NCBI RefSeq assembly: GCF_040289485.1
Contig: NZ_PSLG01000037.1
Location: 1-21,751 of the forward strand
Length of the DNA stretch: 21,751 bases
DNA from: Thermoflexus sp040289485
Lineage (GTDB): Bacteria; Chloroflexota; Anaerolineae; Thermoflexales; Thermoflexaceae
Reading direction: 5' to 3'
The notes under the pieces were generated by a model, which had not been told where the DNA came from, did not search any database, and saw only the letters and a program-made list of their open reading frames with translations. Position 1 is the stretch's first letter, and every line of letters starts with the position of its first letter. Position numbers and translations under genes: made by a program. Shown here one piece after another: positions 1-7,897 of this stretch.

Positions 1-861
1 GAGGGCCCGCACCGCCGGTGCCGGCCGGCGGCCCACGATCCAAAGGCGGCCCTCCGGGAGCGCCGCCCGCACCCGGGGCCAGACCGCCTCGGCCAGCCAG
101 CAGACCGCGTCGATGTTTGGGCGATAGTCCATCGACCCGGTGAACACGAAGGCGGGCTCCCCCAGGGGGAGGGGGGACGTCGCATCCGGCCGGTAGAAGG
201 CGGTGTCCACGCCGTTGGAGGCTACCACCGGCGGATGGGCCCTCCCCAGAGCCATCAGATCCCGGGCGTCGGGCCCCGAGACGGCGATCACGTGATCGGC
301 CCGCCGCACCACGGCGGCCTCATACCAGCGGAGTTTCAGCGCCTGGATCCCGGAGTAGAGGGCCCCCGGCCAGCGAAGGGGATGGCGGAGCCCAGCTCGG
401 AACAGCCGGGCCTGGAGGCGATATTCGGCGTTGAAGGCGTCCAGCACCAGGGCCGGCCGCTCCCCCGGCGGCCGGCCCAGGAGCCCCTCGACGGCCCAGG
501 CCATCTCCAGCCCGGCGATGTGGATGGCCGCCACCCTCCCCTCACGGACCCAGCGCTCCAGGGCGCGGGTCAGGGCCGGGGTCCGATAGCGAAAGGCCAG
601 GTCCGGATAGGGAGAGGCCAGCAGTTGCCACAGCCGCATCGACAGCGGCCGGGGGCGCCAGGGGAACCGGTGCACCTGCTGGGCCAGCGCCTGCCACGCG
701 GCGGGGGGCTCGCCCGGGCTTTCCATCAGGGAAAAAACCACCACGGGCGCCAGCCGGCGCAGCCGGCGCAGCACCGCGTAGGCCCGCAGGGATCCCCCTT
801 TGTTGGGGGGATCCGGCAGCTCGGGGACCAAGAAGAGGATAAGGGGGGCGGGGTCCCTCAC
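1..861 (-). CDS. GT4-type glycosyltransferase, 3' end cut by window edge
   Basis: The reading frame is open from a GTG at 861 to the first base of the window (287 codons, no stop), so the C-terminal part is missing. The N-terminus has the nucleotide-sugar glycosyltransferase B-fold look, with a strand LILFLVPELP followed by the glycine-rich NKGGSLRAY. The middle contains RRADHVIAVSGPDARDL, the usual end of the acceptor domain, and then SNGVD and FVFTGSMDYRPN, which open the donor-binding domain of family GT4. Protein family knowledge suggests a role in cell-surface polysaccharide or glycolipid assembly; the sugar cannot be told. The GTG overlaps the stop of the upstream glycosyltransferase gene by three bases (GTGA), so the two are probably translationally coupled. 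The order NKGGSLRAY...SNGVD...GSMDYRPN resembles the exosortase-associated GT4 subgroup, but no exosortase is visible here. Confidence 0.85.
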   Translation of the reverse strand, partial: MRDPAPLILFLVPELPDPPNKGGSLRAYAVLRRLRRLAPVVVFSLMESPGEPPAAWQALAQQVHRFPWRPRPLSMRLWQLLASPYPDLAFRYRTPALTRALERWVREGRVAAIHIAGLEMAWAVEGLLGRPPGERPALVLDAFNAEYRLQARLFRAGLRHPLRWPGALYSGIQALKLRWYEAAVVRRADHVIAVSGPDARDLMALGRAHPPVVASNGVDTAFYRPDATSPLPLGEPAFVFTGSMDYRPNIDAVCWLAEAVWPRVRAALPEGRLWIVGRRPAPAVRAL

Positions 862-2003
862 GGCTGCCCTCCGGAGGGCGGCTCCGGGAGGCCCAGGACC
901 TTCCGGTAGACGGCCCAGGTCTCGGCCGCGGCCCGGTCCCAGGAGAATTGGGCCGCTCGCTCCAGGGCCTTCCGGCGCATCACGGCCTGCGCTTCCGGGT
1001 CCTCCAGCAGGGCCTCCATTGCCTCCGTCCAACGGCCTTCGTCCTCGGCCGGCAGGATCCACCCCGCCTCGCCCACCACCTCCGGCAGCGCTCCGCGGTC
1101 GCTGACCACCACTGGGGTGCCGCAGGCCATGGCCTCCAGGGCCGGCAGGCCGAACCCCTCATAGAGGGAAGGGAGGACCAGGAAGGCCGCGCCGTTGTAG
1201 AGAGCGGCCAGGGTCTGGTCGTCCGGACCCTCGATCCAGCGCAAGCGGTCGGCGATGCGCAGGCGGTGCGGCCATTCCAGGAGCTCCTGATACAGCCAGC
1301 CCCGGCGGCCGGCCAGGACCAGCGGGGGCGCGGCGGGCCGGCGGTCGAGGAGGCGCGCGTAGGCCCGCAGCAACAAAGGAATGTTCTTCCGGGGCTCCCA
1401 GGTGCCGACGAACAGCACGTAGCCGGGCTCCAGACCCAGGGCGCGAAGGACCTCCCGCACCTGCCCCTCAGGGAGCGGGCGGCACATGGAACTGGCCCCC
1501 TCGTAGATCACGGAGATGCGCTCCGAGGGCACCCCGAAATGGGCCATCAGGTCCACCTGCGTCGTCCGGGAGACGGCGATGATGTGGTCGGCCACCTGGA
1601 CGGCCCGTCCGATCTGCCCGGCGTAGTAGCGGCGGCTCTCCGCTGTCATGAAGTCCGGATGTTTGAGGAAGTGGAGATCGTGGACGGTGATCACCCGCCG
1701 GAAGGGGCCAGAGAAAGGGGGGATGAAATCCGGGCTGTGCAGCAGGGCCACCCGCCGCAGGCTCACCTCCAGCGGCCAGAGCCATTGTTCCCAGCGGTGA
1801 TGGGGCGGCGTCCAGACGCGGGCGAGATGGACGTTCCCAGCCAGGGCCGCCGCGTTGGGGGCCCTCCGGCTCTGGAAGATCACCAGGTGGACATCCGGGT
1901 GGTCGATGGCCTGGGGAAGGCGGGCGGCCAGTTCCAGGATGTAACGGGCGATGCCCTCGCGCCGATACGCCACCAGTCGCGCATCCAGGCCAACCCGTAT
2001 CAT
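858..2003 (-). CDS. GT4-family glycosyltransferase (mannosyltransferase-like)
   Basis: A complete 381-residue GT-B glycosyltransferase. Residues 1-30 hold the DARLVAYRREGIARY acceptor-side motif typical of mannosyltransferase-type GT4 enzymes. HDLHFLKHP (109-116) and ADHIIAVSRTTQ (138-149) complete the first Rossmann domain. GTWEPRKN (200-207) opens the donor-binding domain, and the EX7E pair is E282 and E290 in YEGFGLPALE, followed by ACGTPVVVSDRGALPEV. The length is normal for the family. The start ATG at 2003 is preceded by TGGAG. It follows the membrane regulator gene by 26 bases and overlaps the next glycosyltransferase by 4 bases, so all three are likely co-transcribed. The sugar donor and acceptor cannot be inferred; a surface polysaccharide or glycolipid pathway is the usual context. 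Confidence 0.92.
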   Translation of the reverse strand: MIRVGLDARLVAYRREGIARYILELAARLPQAIDHPDVHLVIFQSRRAPNAAALAGNVHLARVWTPPHHRWEQWLWPLEVSLRRVALLHSPDFIPPFSGPFRRVITVHDLHFLKHPDFMTAESRRYYAGQIGRAVQVADHIIAVSRTTQVDLMAHFGVPSERISVIYEGASSMCRPLPEGQVREVLRALGLEPGYVLFVGTWEPRKNIPLLLRAYARLLDRRPAAPPLVLAGRRGWLYQELLEWPHRLRIADRLRWIEGPDDQTLAALYNGAAFLVLPSLYEGFGLPALEAMACGTPVVVSDRGALPEVVGEAGWILPAEDEGRWTEAMEALLEDPEAQAVMRRKALERAAQFSWDRAAAETWAVYRKVLGLPEPPSGGQP

Positions 2004-2029
2004 CGGGACGCTCCAGGAAACCAGGGGGC

Positions 2030-3910
2030 TCAGCCCTCCGGGCGAACGGCAGGGCGAGGGGGCGCCGGGGCCTCCTCGGAGGGCTGGGCAGCACGCCGCT
2101 CCATCTCAGCCAGGACGATGGCCACGGCCTCGATGGCGGCCCGCTGCTTGCGGTAGAGGTCGGACTCGCTCAAGGCCAGCCGCTGGGCGATCTCGCGCAC
2201 CTTGCGGCCCTGGATGAAGCGCAACTCCAGCAGGTTATACAACAGCCACTCCGGGGCCGTCAGTTTCCGCTCGCCATCGGGGCGCAACCGCTCGATGGCC
2301 TCGGCCAGCACGGCTCGGAGGGCCCGGATCGGGTTGCCGTCGTGGGCCGCCATGGCCCGCTGCACCACCTGCAGCTGCAACAACGGGCTTTGGAGCAGCT
2401 TGGGCCCTCCCCAGTAATGGGCCAGGGCCTCCTTGACCCAGGTGGTGAACTCGGGGTTCTCCACCAGCAGGGCGCCGGCGGGCGCCGGCTCCTGTTGGCG
2501 CAGCCGACGGACTTCCTCGGCCACAGCCTCCAGGGCCCCCAAGGCCCGCTCCTGCAGCAGGCGGTCCTCTAAGGCGGCGGCCGCCCGCTCCACCCACCCC
2601 TGCAGGGTCCCATGCATCCGCTCGGCGAGCGTGGGATCCGGCGGGATGGCGATGGCAATGGCTCCGAGGAGGACAGCATCGGCCCGGCCGCGCAGCGGCC
2701 ATACCCAAAAGCCATCGGCGACGAGGGGGCCGTCGCCCGACCGCGCCGCGGTGGAGAGGGTCTCTTCCAAGGAGGCCTCCTCGATGGACCCGAAGGCCGC
2801 CACCGGCTCGATCCCCTCCGGGGTCCGCCGCACCACGAACCCGGTGGGGGAGCGGAGGGCCTCACACATCAGGGCCAGGATCCCCTCCAAGAACTGGCGC
2901 AGGTCCCGGCCGGTGATCATAGCGTCGCTCAGCCGACGCATCCGCTGCAGTTCCGCCACGTCCCGGCGGAGGAACAGCCCCTCGAAGAAGGGGCGGATCC
3001 ACCCGCTGAGCACCTCGTAACTCACGATGGTCCCCGCGGCGGCGAGGGGCAGCAGCAGGGCCAAGGGCAGCCCGGTGCGGTGGCTGAGCCGGCTGACGCC
3101 GAACAGCATCAGGACGACCACCGTGGCCAAAACCGGGCCGCGGAGGAGATAATCGATCCAGCGCTGCTTGATCACACGGTCCGGGACGAGCACATCCAAG
3201 TAGCCGACGGCGTAGACCATGCCGAAGAGCATGGCCCCGATGACCCCGTTGCTCAGCCCGACCGCGCTCCAGAAGACCACCGGGTGGGCGGGGAGGGTCC
3301 GCCCAGCCAGCAGTAGATAGGGGAACACGCCGACAGCAGGGGCGATCATGGTGACGGCGAGGTAGGTCATCCGCCGCCGGTGGGTGGAGATCAACATCCG
3401 CCGGCGGGCCCGCCAGGCGTTGACCAGTCCCCATGCCACCCCGCCGACAAAGTAGACAAGGAAGAGGGGAAAGAGGGGGCCAGCCCCCAGATGGTATGCC
3501 CGCCCGTCCGCCGCCCCGTCGTGGACCAGCAGATCGGTGAACATGGCCAACAAGAACCAAAGGGCGGCCAGGCCGTAGGCGGCCCGCACGGCCCAGCGGC
3601 GGGCCGCGGAGAGGGAGCCGGTGCGCTCCAACAGGGCGTCGGTCAGGTGGGCATAGGCCGCGGGGGCCACAGCGATCCCCAGCCACTGGCCCCGCAGCCA
3701 CCGCTCGGCCGAGGCTGGGCTTTCCACGAAAAAGAGGATCAGATCGCCCAGGTAGACGGCAAACACAGAGGTCAGCAGCCACGCCGCTCCCCGGGCGCTC
3801 CGACTTCGGAAGTAATAAGCCAGGAGGTAGACCAGCAGCGAGAAGGCGGCGATGAGCAGCGTGGCGACGATGACGAAGTTCAACGTGATGAGAAGGTCCA
3901 CCAGGTCCAT
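2030..3910 (-). CDS. Multi-span membrane protein with GAF-like domain and C-terminal helix-turn-helix
   Basis: A 626-residue protein with three regions. Residues about 8-300 contain eight or nine hydrophobic spans (roughly 10-32, 42-62, 78-95, 107-128, 145-165, 182-202, 211-235, 255-275, 282-300), like the 7TM sensor modules in front of some histidine kinases. Residues about 325-455 look like a GAF domain (RMRRLSDAMITGRDL...ILALMCEAL...GFVV...WPLRG) followed by a coiled-coil-like stretch to 472. Residues about 555-600 (LLELRFIQGRKVREIAQRLALSESDLYRKQRAAIEAV) read as a sigma-region-4-like or Fis-like helix-turn-helix. There is no H-box, no kinase ATP-binding motif and no receiver domain, so this is not a histidine kinase. 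The likely role is a membrane-embedded one-component signal regulator; the signal and targets are unknown. The ATG at 3910 follows GGAGGT closely. Confidence 0.75.
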   Translation of the reverse strand: MDLVDLLITLNFVIVATLLIAAFSLLVYLLAYYFRSRSARGAAWLLTSVFAVYLGDLILFFVESPASAERWLRGQWLGIAVAPAAYAHLTDALLERTGSLSAARRWAVRAAYGLAALWFLLAMFTDLLVHDGAADGRAYHLGAGPLFPLFLVYFVGGVAWGLVNAWRARRRMLISTHRRRMTYLAVTMIAPAVGVFPYLLLAGRTLPAHPVVFWSAVGLSNGVIGAMLFGMVYAVGYLDVLVPDRVIKQRWIDYLLRGPVLATVVVLMLFGVSRLSHRTGLPLALLLPLAAAGTIVSYEVLSGWIRPFFEGLFLRRDVAELQRMRRLSDAMITGRDLRQFLEGILALMCEALRSPTGFVVRRTPEGIEPVAAFGSIEEASLEETLSTAARSGDGPLVADGFWVWPLRGRADAVLLGAIAIAIPPDPTLAERMHGTLQGWVERAAAALEDRLLQERALGALEAVAEEVRRLRQQEPAPAGALLVENPEFTTWVKEALAHYWGGPKLLQSPLLQLQVVQRAMAAHDGNPIRALRAVLAEAIERLRPDGERKLTAPEWLLYNLLELRFIQGRKVREIAQRLALSESDLYRKQRAAIEAVAIVLAEMERRAAQPSEEAPAPPRPAVRPEG

Positions 3911-3970
3911 AGACCTCCGCCCAAAGGGCTCGCTCCCTCCCCGTGGGAGATGGGTCTCCTCGCCCCCGCC

Positions 3971-4696
3971 TCAGCGGCAGATGCGCTCCAGCCACTGCTG
4001 AATGCGCTGGATCAGCACCCGGCGACGGCCGCTGTAGCGGTGGTCCCCCCCGTCGATGAGGGCCAGGTCGGTGTTCAGGCCGGCCCGGTGGTGGAGGGCG
4101 AGGCTCTGGCGGTGAGGCACCACCGGATCCGCGGTGCCGTGCACGATGAGCAGCGGGCGCGGCGAGAGGCGGTCCACCCGGTCGACCGGCTGGGGCCCCT
4201 CCGCCAGGGCGGCCAATTCCGCCCGCAGGGCCTCCGGGGTCATCCCGTGCATAAAGCGGACCCAGTCGGCCAGCATGGCCTCGGTCGGCGTCCAGGCCCG
4301 CAGATCGCTCACGGCCGAGAGGGTGATGAGGGCGTAGATCCGCGGGTCCTCAACGGCAGCCCCGACAGCCGCCCATCCCCCCATGCTGTAGCCCAGCAAA
4401 ACCAGCCGGTGGGGGTCCACCAGCGGCTGGGAGAGGGCCCAGGCCACCGCTGCCGCCACATCGGCCTTCAGGGTGCGGACCCGGTAGATGCCACTGCTGC
4501 CCCAGCACCCTCGATAGTGGAAGGTCAGGACGTTCCACCCGGCGTCCCGCAGGGCGTCAGCCAGATCGAGGTTCAACTCCACCCCGGCGATCCCGTGGGC
4601 CATCACCAGGGTCGGGTGCGGCCCTTCCCCGTCGGCCCGATAGAACCGCCCCAGCAAGCGCTCGCCCTCGCTCTCGAAGACCACCCCCTCCAGCAT
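3971..4696 (-). CDS. Alpha/beta hydrolase (serine peptidase/esterase type)
   Basis: A 241-residue single-domain alpha/beta hydrolase without signal peptide. The oxyanion-hole motif is MAHGIAG (32-38). The nucleophile elbow GYSMGG places the catalytic serine at 104; the acid is Asp190 in HGTADPVVP, and the base is His219 in GGDHRYSGRR. The spacing matches the S9/S33-like or dienelactone-hydrolase-like carboxylesterases that act on small ester or amide substrates in the cytoplasm. The FHYRGCWGSSG segment (59-69) is the familiar YRG-x-G-S-S motif of this subgroup. The ATG at 4696 is preceded by GAGGGGG at good distance. It lies 91 bases after the P5C dehydrogenase gene and 60 bases before the membrane regulator; the substrate is unknown. 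Confidence 0.9.
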   Translation of the reverse strand: MLEGVVFESEGERLLGRFYRADGEGPHPTLVMAHGIAGVELNLDLADALRDAGWNVLTFHYRGCWGSSGIYRVRTLKADVAAAVAWALSQPLVDPHRLVLLGYSMGGWAAVGAAVEDPRIYALITLSAVSDLRAWTPTEAMLADWVRFMHGMTPEALRAELAALAEGPQPVDRVDRLSPRPLLIVHGTADPVVPHRQSLALHHRAGLNTDLALIDGGDHRYSGRRRVLIQRIQQWLERICR

Positions 4697-4787
4697 CGCC
4701 CCCTCGAGACGAAGCCTTCCCCGATCCGGGCAGGAAACCGGGAGGCGGACGATCTCCCCCCGTCACGCCCCCCGGGAAAGGCGCCGT

Positions 4788-6470
4788 TCAGTCGATGACC
4801 GTCTGGCTCTGCTCGCGCAGATACTGGATCAGGTAATAAGGGCCGCCGGAGCCCCGGCCGGTGGAGCCGCTGGCCTTCCAGCCCCCGAAGGGCTGATATC
4901 CCGGCCAGGCGCCGGTAGTGGCCCCTGCCGCCCGGTTCACGTAGGTAACGCCGGCCTCGATGTGGTCGAAGAACCACTGGATCTCCTCCGGATCGTTGCT
5001 GTAGAAGCCGGCCGTCAGCCCGTAGTCCACGTCGTTGGCGTAGCGCATGGCCTCTTCCAGCGAGTCCACTGTCACGATGCAGGTGATGGGCAGGAACATC
5101 TCCTCCTTCAAAAGCGGGTGGTCCGGCGGGAGGCCGTCCACCACCGTGGGCTCCACGAAGTAGCCTTTGGCCAGTTCCCCCTCGGTGAGGACGTTGCCGC
5201 CGAACAGCACCACGCCGTCGCGCCGGAGGACCTCCATATACCGCTGGAATTTCTCATAAGCGGTCCGGTTGATCACCGGCCCCAGGAAGACGTCCCGCTG
5301 GGTCGGGTCGCCGATACGGATCTGGCTGGTGAGGTCCAGGAACTTCTCCAGGAAGGCATCCCGCACCGGCCGCTCGACGTAGATGCGGGAGGCCGCCGAA
5401 CACTTCTGGCCCTGCAGCCCGAAGGCCGAGCGCATGCACCCCAGGGCCGCCCGGTCCAGGTCGGCGTGGCGGCTGATGATCACCGGGTTCTTGCCGCCCA
5501 TCTCCAGGATGATAGGCTTCGGGTAGCGGGTGGAGGCCGCCACCTTCCGGTAGATGGCCATCCCGACCGCATAGCTCCCGGTGAAGGTGATGCCGGCCAC
5601 GTCAGGATGGAGGACCAGGGGGTCGCCCACCTCGCTCCCGCCCCCTGTGATGTAGTTAAAAGCGCTGTCGGGCACCCCAGCGTCCCGGAAGATCTCGTAG
5701 AGTTTGTAGCCGACGTAAGGGGTGTCGGAGGCCGGCTTGAAGACCACCGTGTTGCCGGCCAGCAGGGCCGCCCCCGAGGGCCCGCCGGCCAGGGCCAGCG
5801 GGAAGTTGAAGGGGGAGATCACCGCCCAGACCCCATAGGGCTTGAGGACGCTGCGGTTGTGATGCTTGGGGGATTCCTGCTTCATCGGCCGGATGTAGCC
5901 GTCGTTGGCCTCCATCTGATCGCAGTAGTAGCGGATGAGGTCGGCGGTCTCCTCAACGTCCCCCAGGGCCTCCAGCCGGTTCTTGCCGACCTCCAGGCTC
6001 ATCAAGGCGGCGATCTCAAAGGCCCGCTCGCTGATCAGGTCCGCCGCCCGCCGCAGGATGCGCACCCGCTCCGTCCAGGGCAGGCGGCTCCAGGCCGGGA
6101 AGGCCGTCTTCGCCGCGGCCACGGCGTCGTCCACGTCCGAAGGGGTGCCCCGCTGGAAGACCCCCAGCAGCCAGTCGGTGTTGATGGGGGAGCGATCCTC
6201 GAAGGTGCGCTCGGCGTAGCGGGGCTGCCCGCCGATCACCATCGGCAGCGTCCCCCCCAGGCTCTCCCGGACCTTCCCCAGGGCCACCTCGTAACGGATG
6301 TGGAGTTCCTCGCTGGGGACGGCCAGGGTGGCATAGGTGATCTTGAAGGGCTGGACCGGCGCCGGGGCGGGAGCAGCCTTCCGGCGCGGGGCCGCCCGCC
6401 GCGGGGTTTTCTTCGGCGCCGCTTTCTTCGCCGCCTTCCGGGTCGCCTTCTGGGTCTTCCGGGCTGGCAT
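4788..6470 (-). CDS. pruA: 1-pyrroline-5-carboxylate dehydrogenase with basic N-terminal tail
   Basis: An aldehyde dehydrogenase of the L-glutamate-gamma-semialdehyde (P5C) dehydrogenase group, which oxidises the proline-derived semialdehyde to glutamate with NAD+. Visible active-site features are Asn222 in SPFNFP, Lys245 in VFKPAS, FTGS (296-299) for NAD, Glu323 in LEMGGKNP and Cys357 in GQKCSAAS. The C-terminal PFGGWKASGSTGRGSGGPYYL is the P5C dehydrogenase signature. I place the start at ATG 6470 because AGGAGG lies just upstream and any longer start would run through the 103-residue gene before it. The resulting 560-residue protein is longer than the usual ~515-545 because residues 1-40 form a Lys/Arg/Ala/Pro-rich tail. 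No proline dehydrogenase gene is in the window. Confidence 0.93.
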   Translation of the reverse strand: MPARKTQKATRKAAKKAAPKKTPRRAAPRRKAAPAPAPVQPFKITYATLAVPSEELHIRYEVALGKVRESLGGTLPMVIGGQPRYAERTFEDRSPINTDWLLGVFQRGTPSDVDDAVAAAKTAFPAWSRLPWTERVRILRRAADLISERAFEIAALMSLEVGKNRLEALGDVEETADLIRYYCDQMEANDGYIRPMKQESPKHHNRSVLKPYGVWAVISPFNFPLALAGGPSGAALLAGNTVVFKPASDTPYVGYKLYEIFRDAGVPDSAFNYITGGGSEVGDPLVLHPDVAGITFTGSYAVGMAIYRKVAASTRYPKPIILEMGGKNPVIISRHADLDRAALGCMRSAFGLQGQKCSAASRIYVERPVRDAFLEKFLDLTSQIRIGDPTQRDVFLGPVINRTAYEKFQRYMEVLRRDGVVLFGGNVLTEGELAKGYFVEPTVVDGLPPDHPLLKEEMFLPITCIVTVDSLEEAMRYANDVDYGLTAGFYSNDPEEIQWFFDHIEAGVTYVNRAAGATTGAWPGYQPFGGWKASGSTGRGSGGPYYLIQYLREQSQTVID

Positions 6471-6502
6471 CGGGAACCTCCTCGGCATCCGGAATCCGGC
6501 CC

Positions 6503-6814
6503 TCATCGGAAATACGGGATCCGAAGGCCACCGGTCAGGGTCTCCCGCTTCAGCGGGAGGATCAACCCGTAGAGGGCCTCCTCGGGGACCCGCACCCGCT
6601 TCCCCTCCAGGGCCCGCAGGCGCTCCGCCGTGAGCAGCGGGTCCGCCACCCCCGGCGGGGTCCGGACCTCCAGCAGGGTCAGGAGCCGGCAATGGACCTG
6701 GCGGGCGTCCGGTTCATAGCCTTCCACCTGGGCCTGGAAGCGGGCCGTCACCTGAGGCCCCTGGACCGAGCGCCAGGCGAATTGGATCTCTACCGTTTCC
6801 GGGAAGGCCTCCAT
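6503..6814 (-). CDS. Small soluble protein of unknown function (103 aa)
   Basis: I do not recognise this family. The protein starts MEAFPETVEIQFAWRS and is mixed hydrophobic/charged without membrane spans, signal peptide, cysteine pairs or nucleotide-binding motifs; it reads as a beta-rich, PilZ-like-sized domain (TARFQAQVEGYEPDARQVHCRLLTLLEVR), but I cannot assign it. It is judged real because it has a good -10 box directly upstream, normal codon position bias, and lies in line with and 32 bases ahead of the P5C dehydrogenase gene. The ATG at 6814 has almost no room for a ribosome binding site if transcription begins at the TATAAT box, which suggests a near-leaderless message. Confidence 0.65.
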   Translation of the reverse strand: MEAFPETVEIQFAWRSVQGPQVTARFQAQVEGYEPDARQVHCRLLTLLEVRTPPGVADPLLTAERLRALEGKRVRVPEEALYGLILPLKRETLTGGLRIPYFR

Positions 6815-6826
6815 CGGACGCTTACG

Positions 6827-6832
6827 ATTATA
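6827..6832 (-). promoter_or_regulatory. -10 box TATAAT ahead of the 103-aa gene
   Basis: A perfect TATAAT on the minus strand, 12 bases before the ATG at 6814. No convincing -35 box is found 16-18 bases upstream. Transcription would start about five or six bases before the ATG, giving an almost leaderless mRNA for the 103-residue protein and P5C dehydrogenase. Confidence 0.5.
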
Positions 6833-6860
6833 ACCCGGACTGCAGGAGATGCACCCATCG

Positions 6861-6894
6861 AAAGGGGGTGGGGGCGTTGGCCTCCGCCCCCTTT
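6861..6894 (-). terminator. Possible hairpin terminator after the seven-span membrane gene
   Basis: On the minus strand AAAGGGGGCG is followed by an eight-base loop and CGCCCCC, then ACCCCCTTT, giving a seven-base GC stem (6870-6876 with 6885-6891) or an alternative GGGGG/CCCCC pairing with flanking A and T runs. The T run is short, so termination strength is doubtful. It lies between the stop at 6918 and the TATAAT box at 6832, where a transcription boundary is expected. Confidence 0.4.
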
Positions 6895-6917
6895 GCCCTG
6901 CCCGCGCGGCTCTGCTC

Positions 6918-7628
6918 CTAGGGCCGCTGGGGGGCCGGGGCGGCTGCTGGGCGCTGGGTGGCCAGAAGGAAGCCGGCGAACATCAGCGTAGCGGCGGCCA
7001 GTTCGCCCAGGTAGAGGAATTGCCCCAGGCCCAGGCGGGTCAGGGTGCTAGCGGCGGCCACCGCCAGCGCCCCCGCCGCGATCAGCACGTTCCCCAGCAC
7101 GCGGTTCGGGAAGGTCTGCCGCCGCCAGAGCAGGTAGGCCGAGTAGAGGGCGCCGCCGACCAGGGTGAGCAGGCCGTAGATGTTGAAGAAGGGCGTGGTC
7201 ATGCGGACCGGGGCGCGGGGCGGCATGATCTCCCGGTATTGCTCGCTGATCGGCCGCCCCGGTGTGTAGGCGGCGGGGTCCAGAGGAGTGGTCAGCATCA
7301 GGTAGGCGGCGAAGAGGCTCCCGAGGGCCAGCACGACCAGGAGGGCATGGGCCACCGCCCGCCGCCGGACCAGCAGATACACCGTCCCCTGCCCCAGCCA
7401 CGCAGCGTTGAGGGCGGCCCCAAATAGATACCAGATCCGGAAGATCCAGGGGTTCCAGGCCAGGGCGAGGTAGGCCTCGGCGAAACTCCCGAGCCCGAAC
7501 ATCGCCAGCCCGATCCCCCACAGCAACAGATGGGCGCCGCGGCGTTCCAGATACCGCCGCGCCACCGCCACGACGAAGGGGGCCATCACCGCCGTCGAAA
7601 GAAAAGGCAGGATCTGCTGGACGAACAT
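6918..7628 (-). CDS. Seven-span integral membrane protein, unknown function
   Basis: A 236-residue polytopic protein. Hydrophobic spans lie at about 8-24, 33-54, 64-87, 92-112, 148-167, 177-197 and 203-223, with a polar loop at 113-147 (TPLDPAAYTPGRPISEQYREIMPPRAP) between spans four and five. The C-terminus is Ala/Pro-rich. The frame stays open further upstream, but the ATG at 7628 is chosen because GGGAGG sits seven bases before it and the hydrophobic protein begins there (MFVQQILPFLSTAV). No catalytic motif is recognised. It follows the 43-residue membrane protein by 41 bases and is probably co-transcribed with it from the promoter near 7850. Confidence 0.8.
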   Translation of the reverse strand: MFVQQILPFLSTAVMAPFVVAVARRYLERRGAHLLLWGIGLAMFGLGSFAEAYLALAWNPWIFRIWYLFGAALNAAWLGQGTVYLLVRRRAVAHALLVVLALGSLFAAYLMLTTPLDPAAYTPGRPISEQYREIMPPRAPVRMTTPFFNIYGLLTLVGGALYSAYLLWRRQTFPNRVLGNVLIAAGALAVAAASTLTRLGLGQFLYLGELAAATLMFAGFLLATQRPAAAPAPQRP

Positions 7629-7669
7629 GCGGGACCTCCCGGAAAGGATCGATCGGATCACCCCCGGGC

Positions 7670-7801
7670 TCAGCGCCAGGGGATCCAGCCCACAGCCACC
7701 CCCAGGGCGACCGCCACCAGGCCGATCATCACCAGGGCCAAGGCCCCCAACACGATAGGCACCCCCCACCGCCCCCAGAAGGAACCGGATGAACGCGCCA
7801 T
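7670..7801 (-). CDS. 43-residue single-span membrane protein
   Basis: A very short protein, MARSSGSFWGRWG followed by one hydrophobic helix (about 13-35) ending GWIPWR. The start ATG at 7801 is favoured over the longer open frame because GGAGG stands eight to ten bases upstream and an extended -10 box lies 45 bases further up, inside what would otherwise be coding. The topology (short polar N-terminus, one helix, WR end) is typical of small membrane subunits or regulators. It precedes the seven-span membrane gene in the same orientation, which makes a partner role plausible, but no function can be assigned. Confidence 0.6.
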   Translation of the reverse strand: MARSSGSFWGRWGVPIVLGALALVMIGLVAVALGVAVGWIPWR

Positions 7802-7845
7802 CCCACTCCCTCCACCTGGGAAAAGATCCCAAAACCCGCAGGATA

Positions 7846-7854
7846 ATTTTAACA
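7846..7854 (-). promoter_or_regulatory. Extended -10 promoter for the small-membrane-protein pair
   Basis: The minus strand reads TGTTAAAAT, i.e. an extended -10 (TGnTAAAAT). No good -35 box is seen. It lies in an AT-rich island that stands out from the surrounding GC-rich DNA, downstream of the tmRNA terminator and 45 bases ahead of the ATG at 7801. Confidence 0.5.
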
Positions 7855-7897
7855 CAGGTTGTTTTTCGGAGGCTTCTGAGGACAAGGGATGGAGGGC

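Noticed and set aside
4962..6572. Plus-strand open frame opposite P5C dehydrogenase
   Set aside because: Shadow of pruA; no motif and biased composition.
6471..6692. Upstream extension of P5C dehydrogenase
   Set aside because: It would overlap the 103-residue gene almost entirely, and a strong AGGAGG precedes the internal ATG at 6470.
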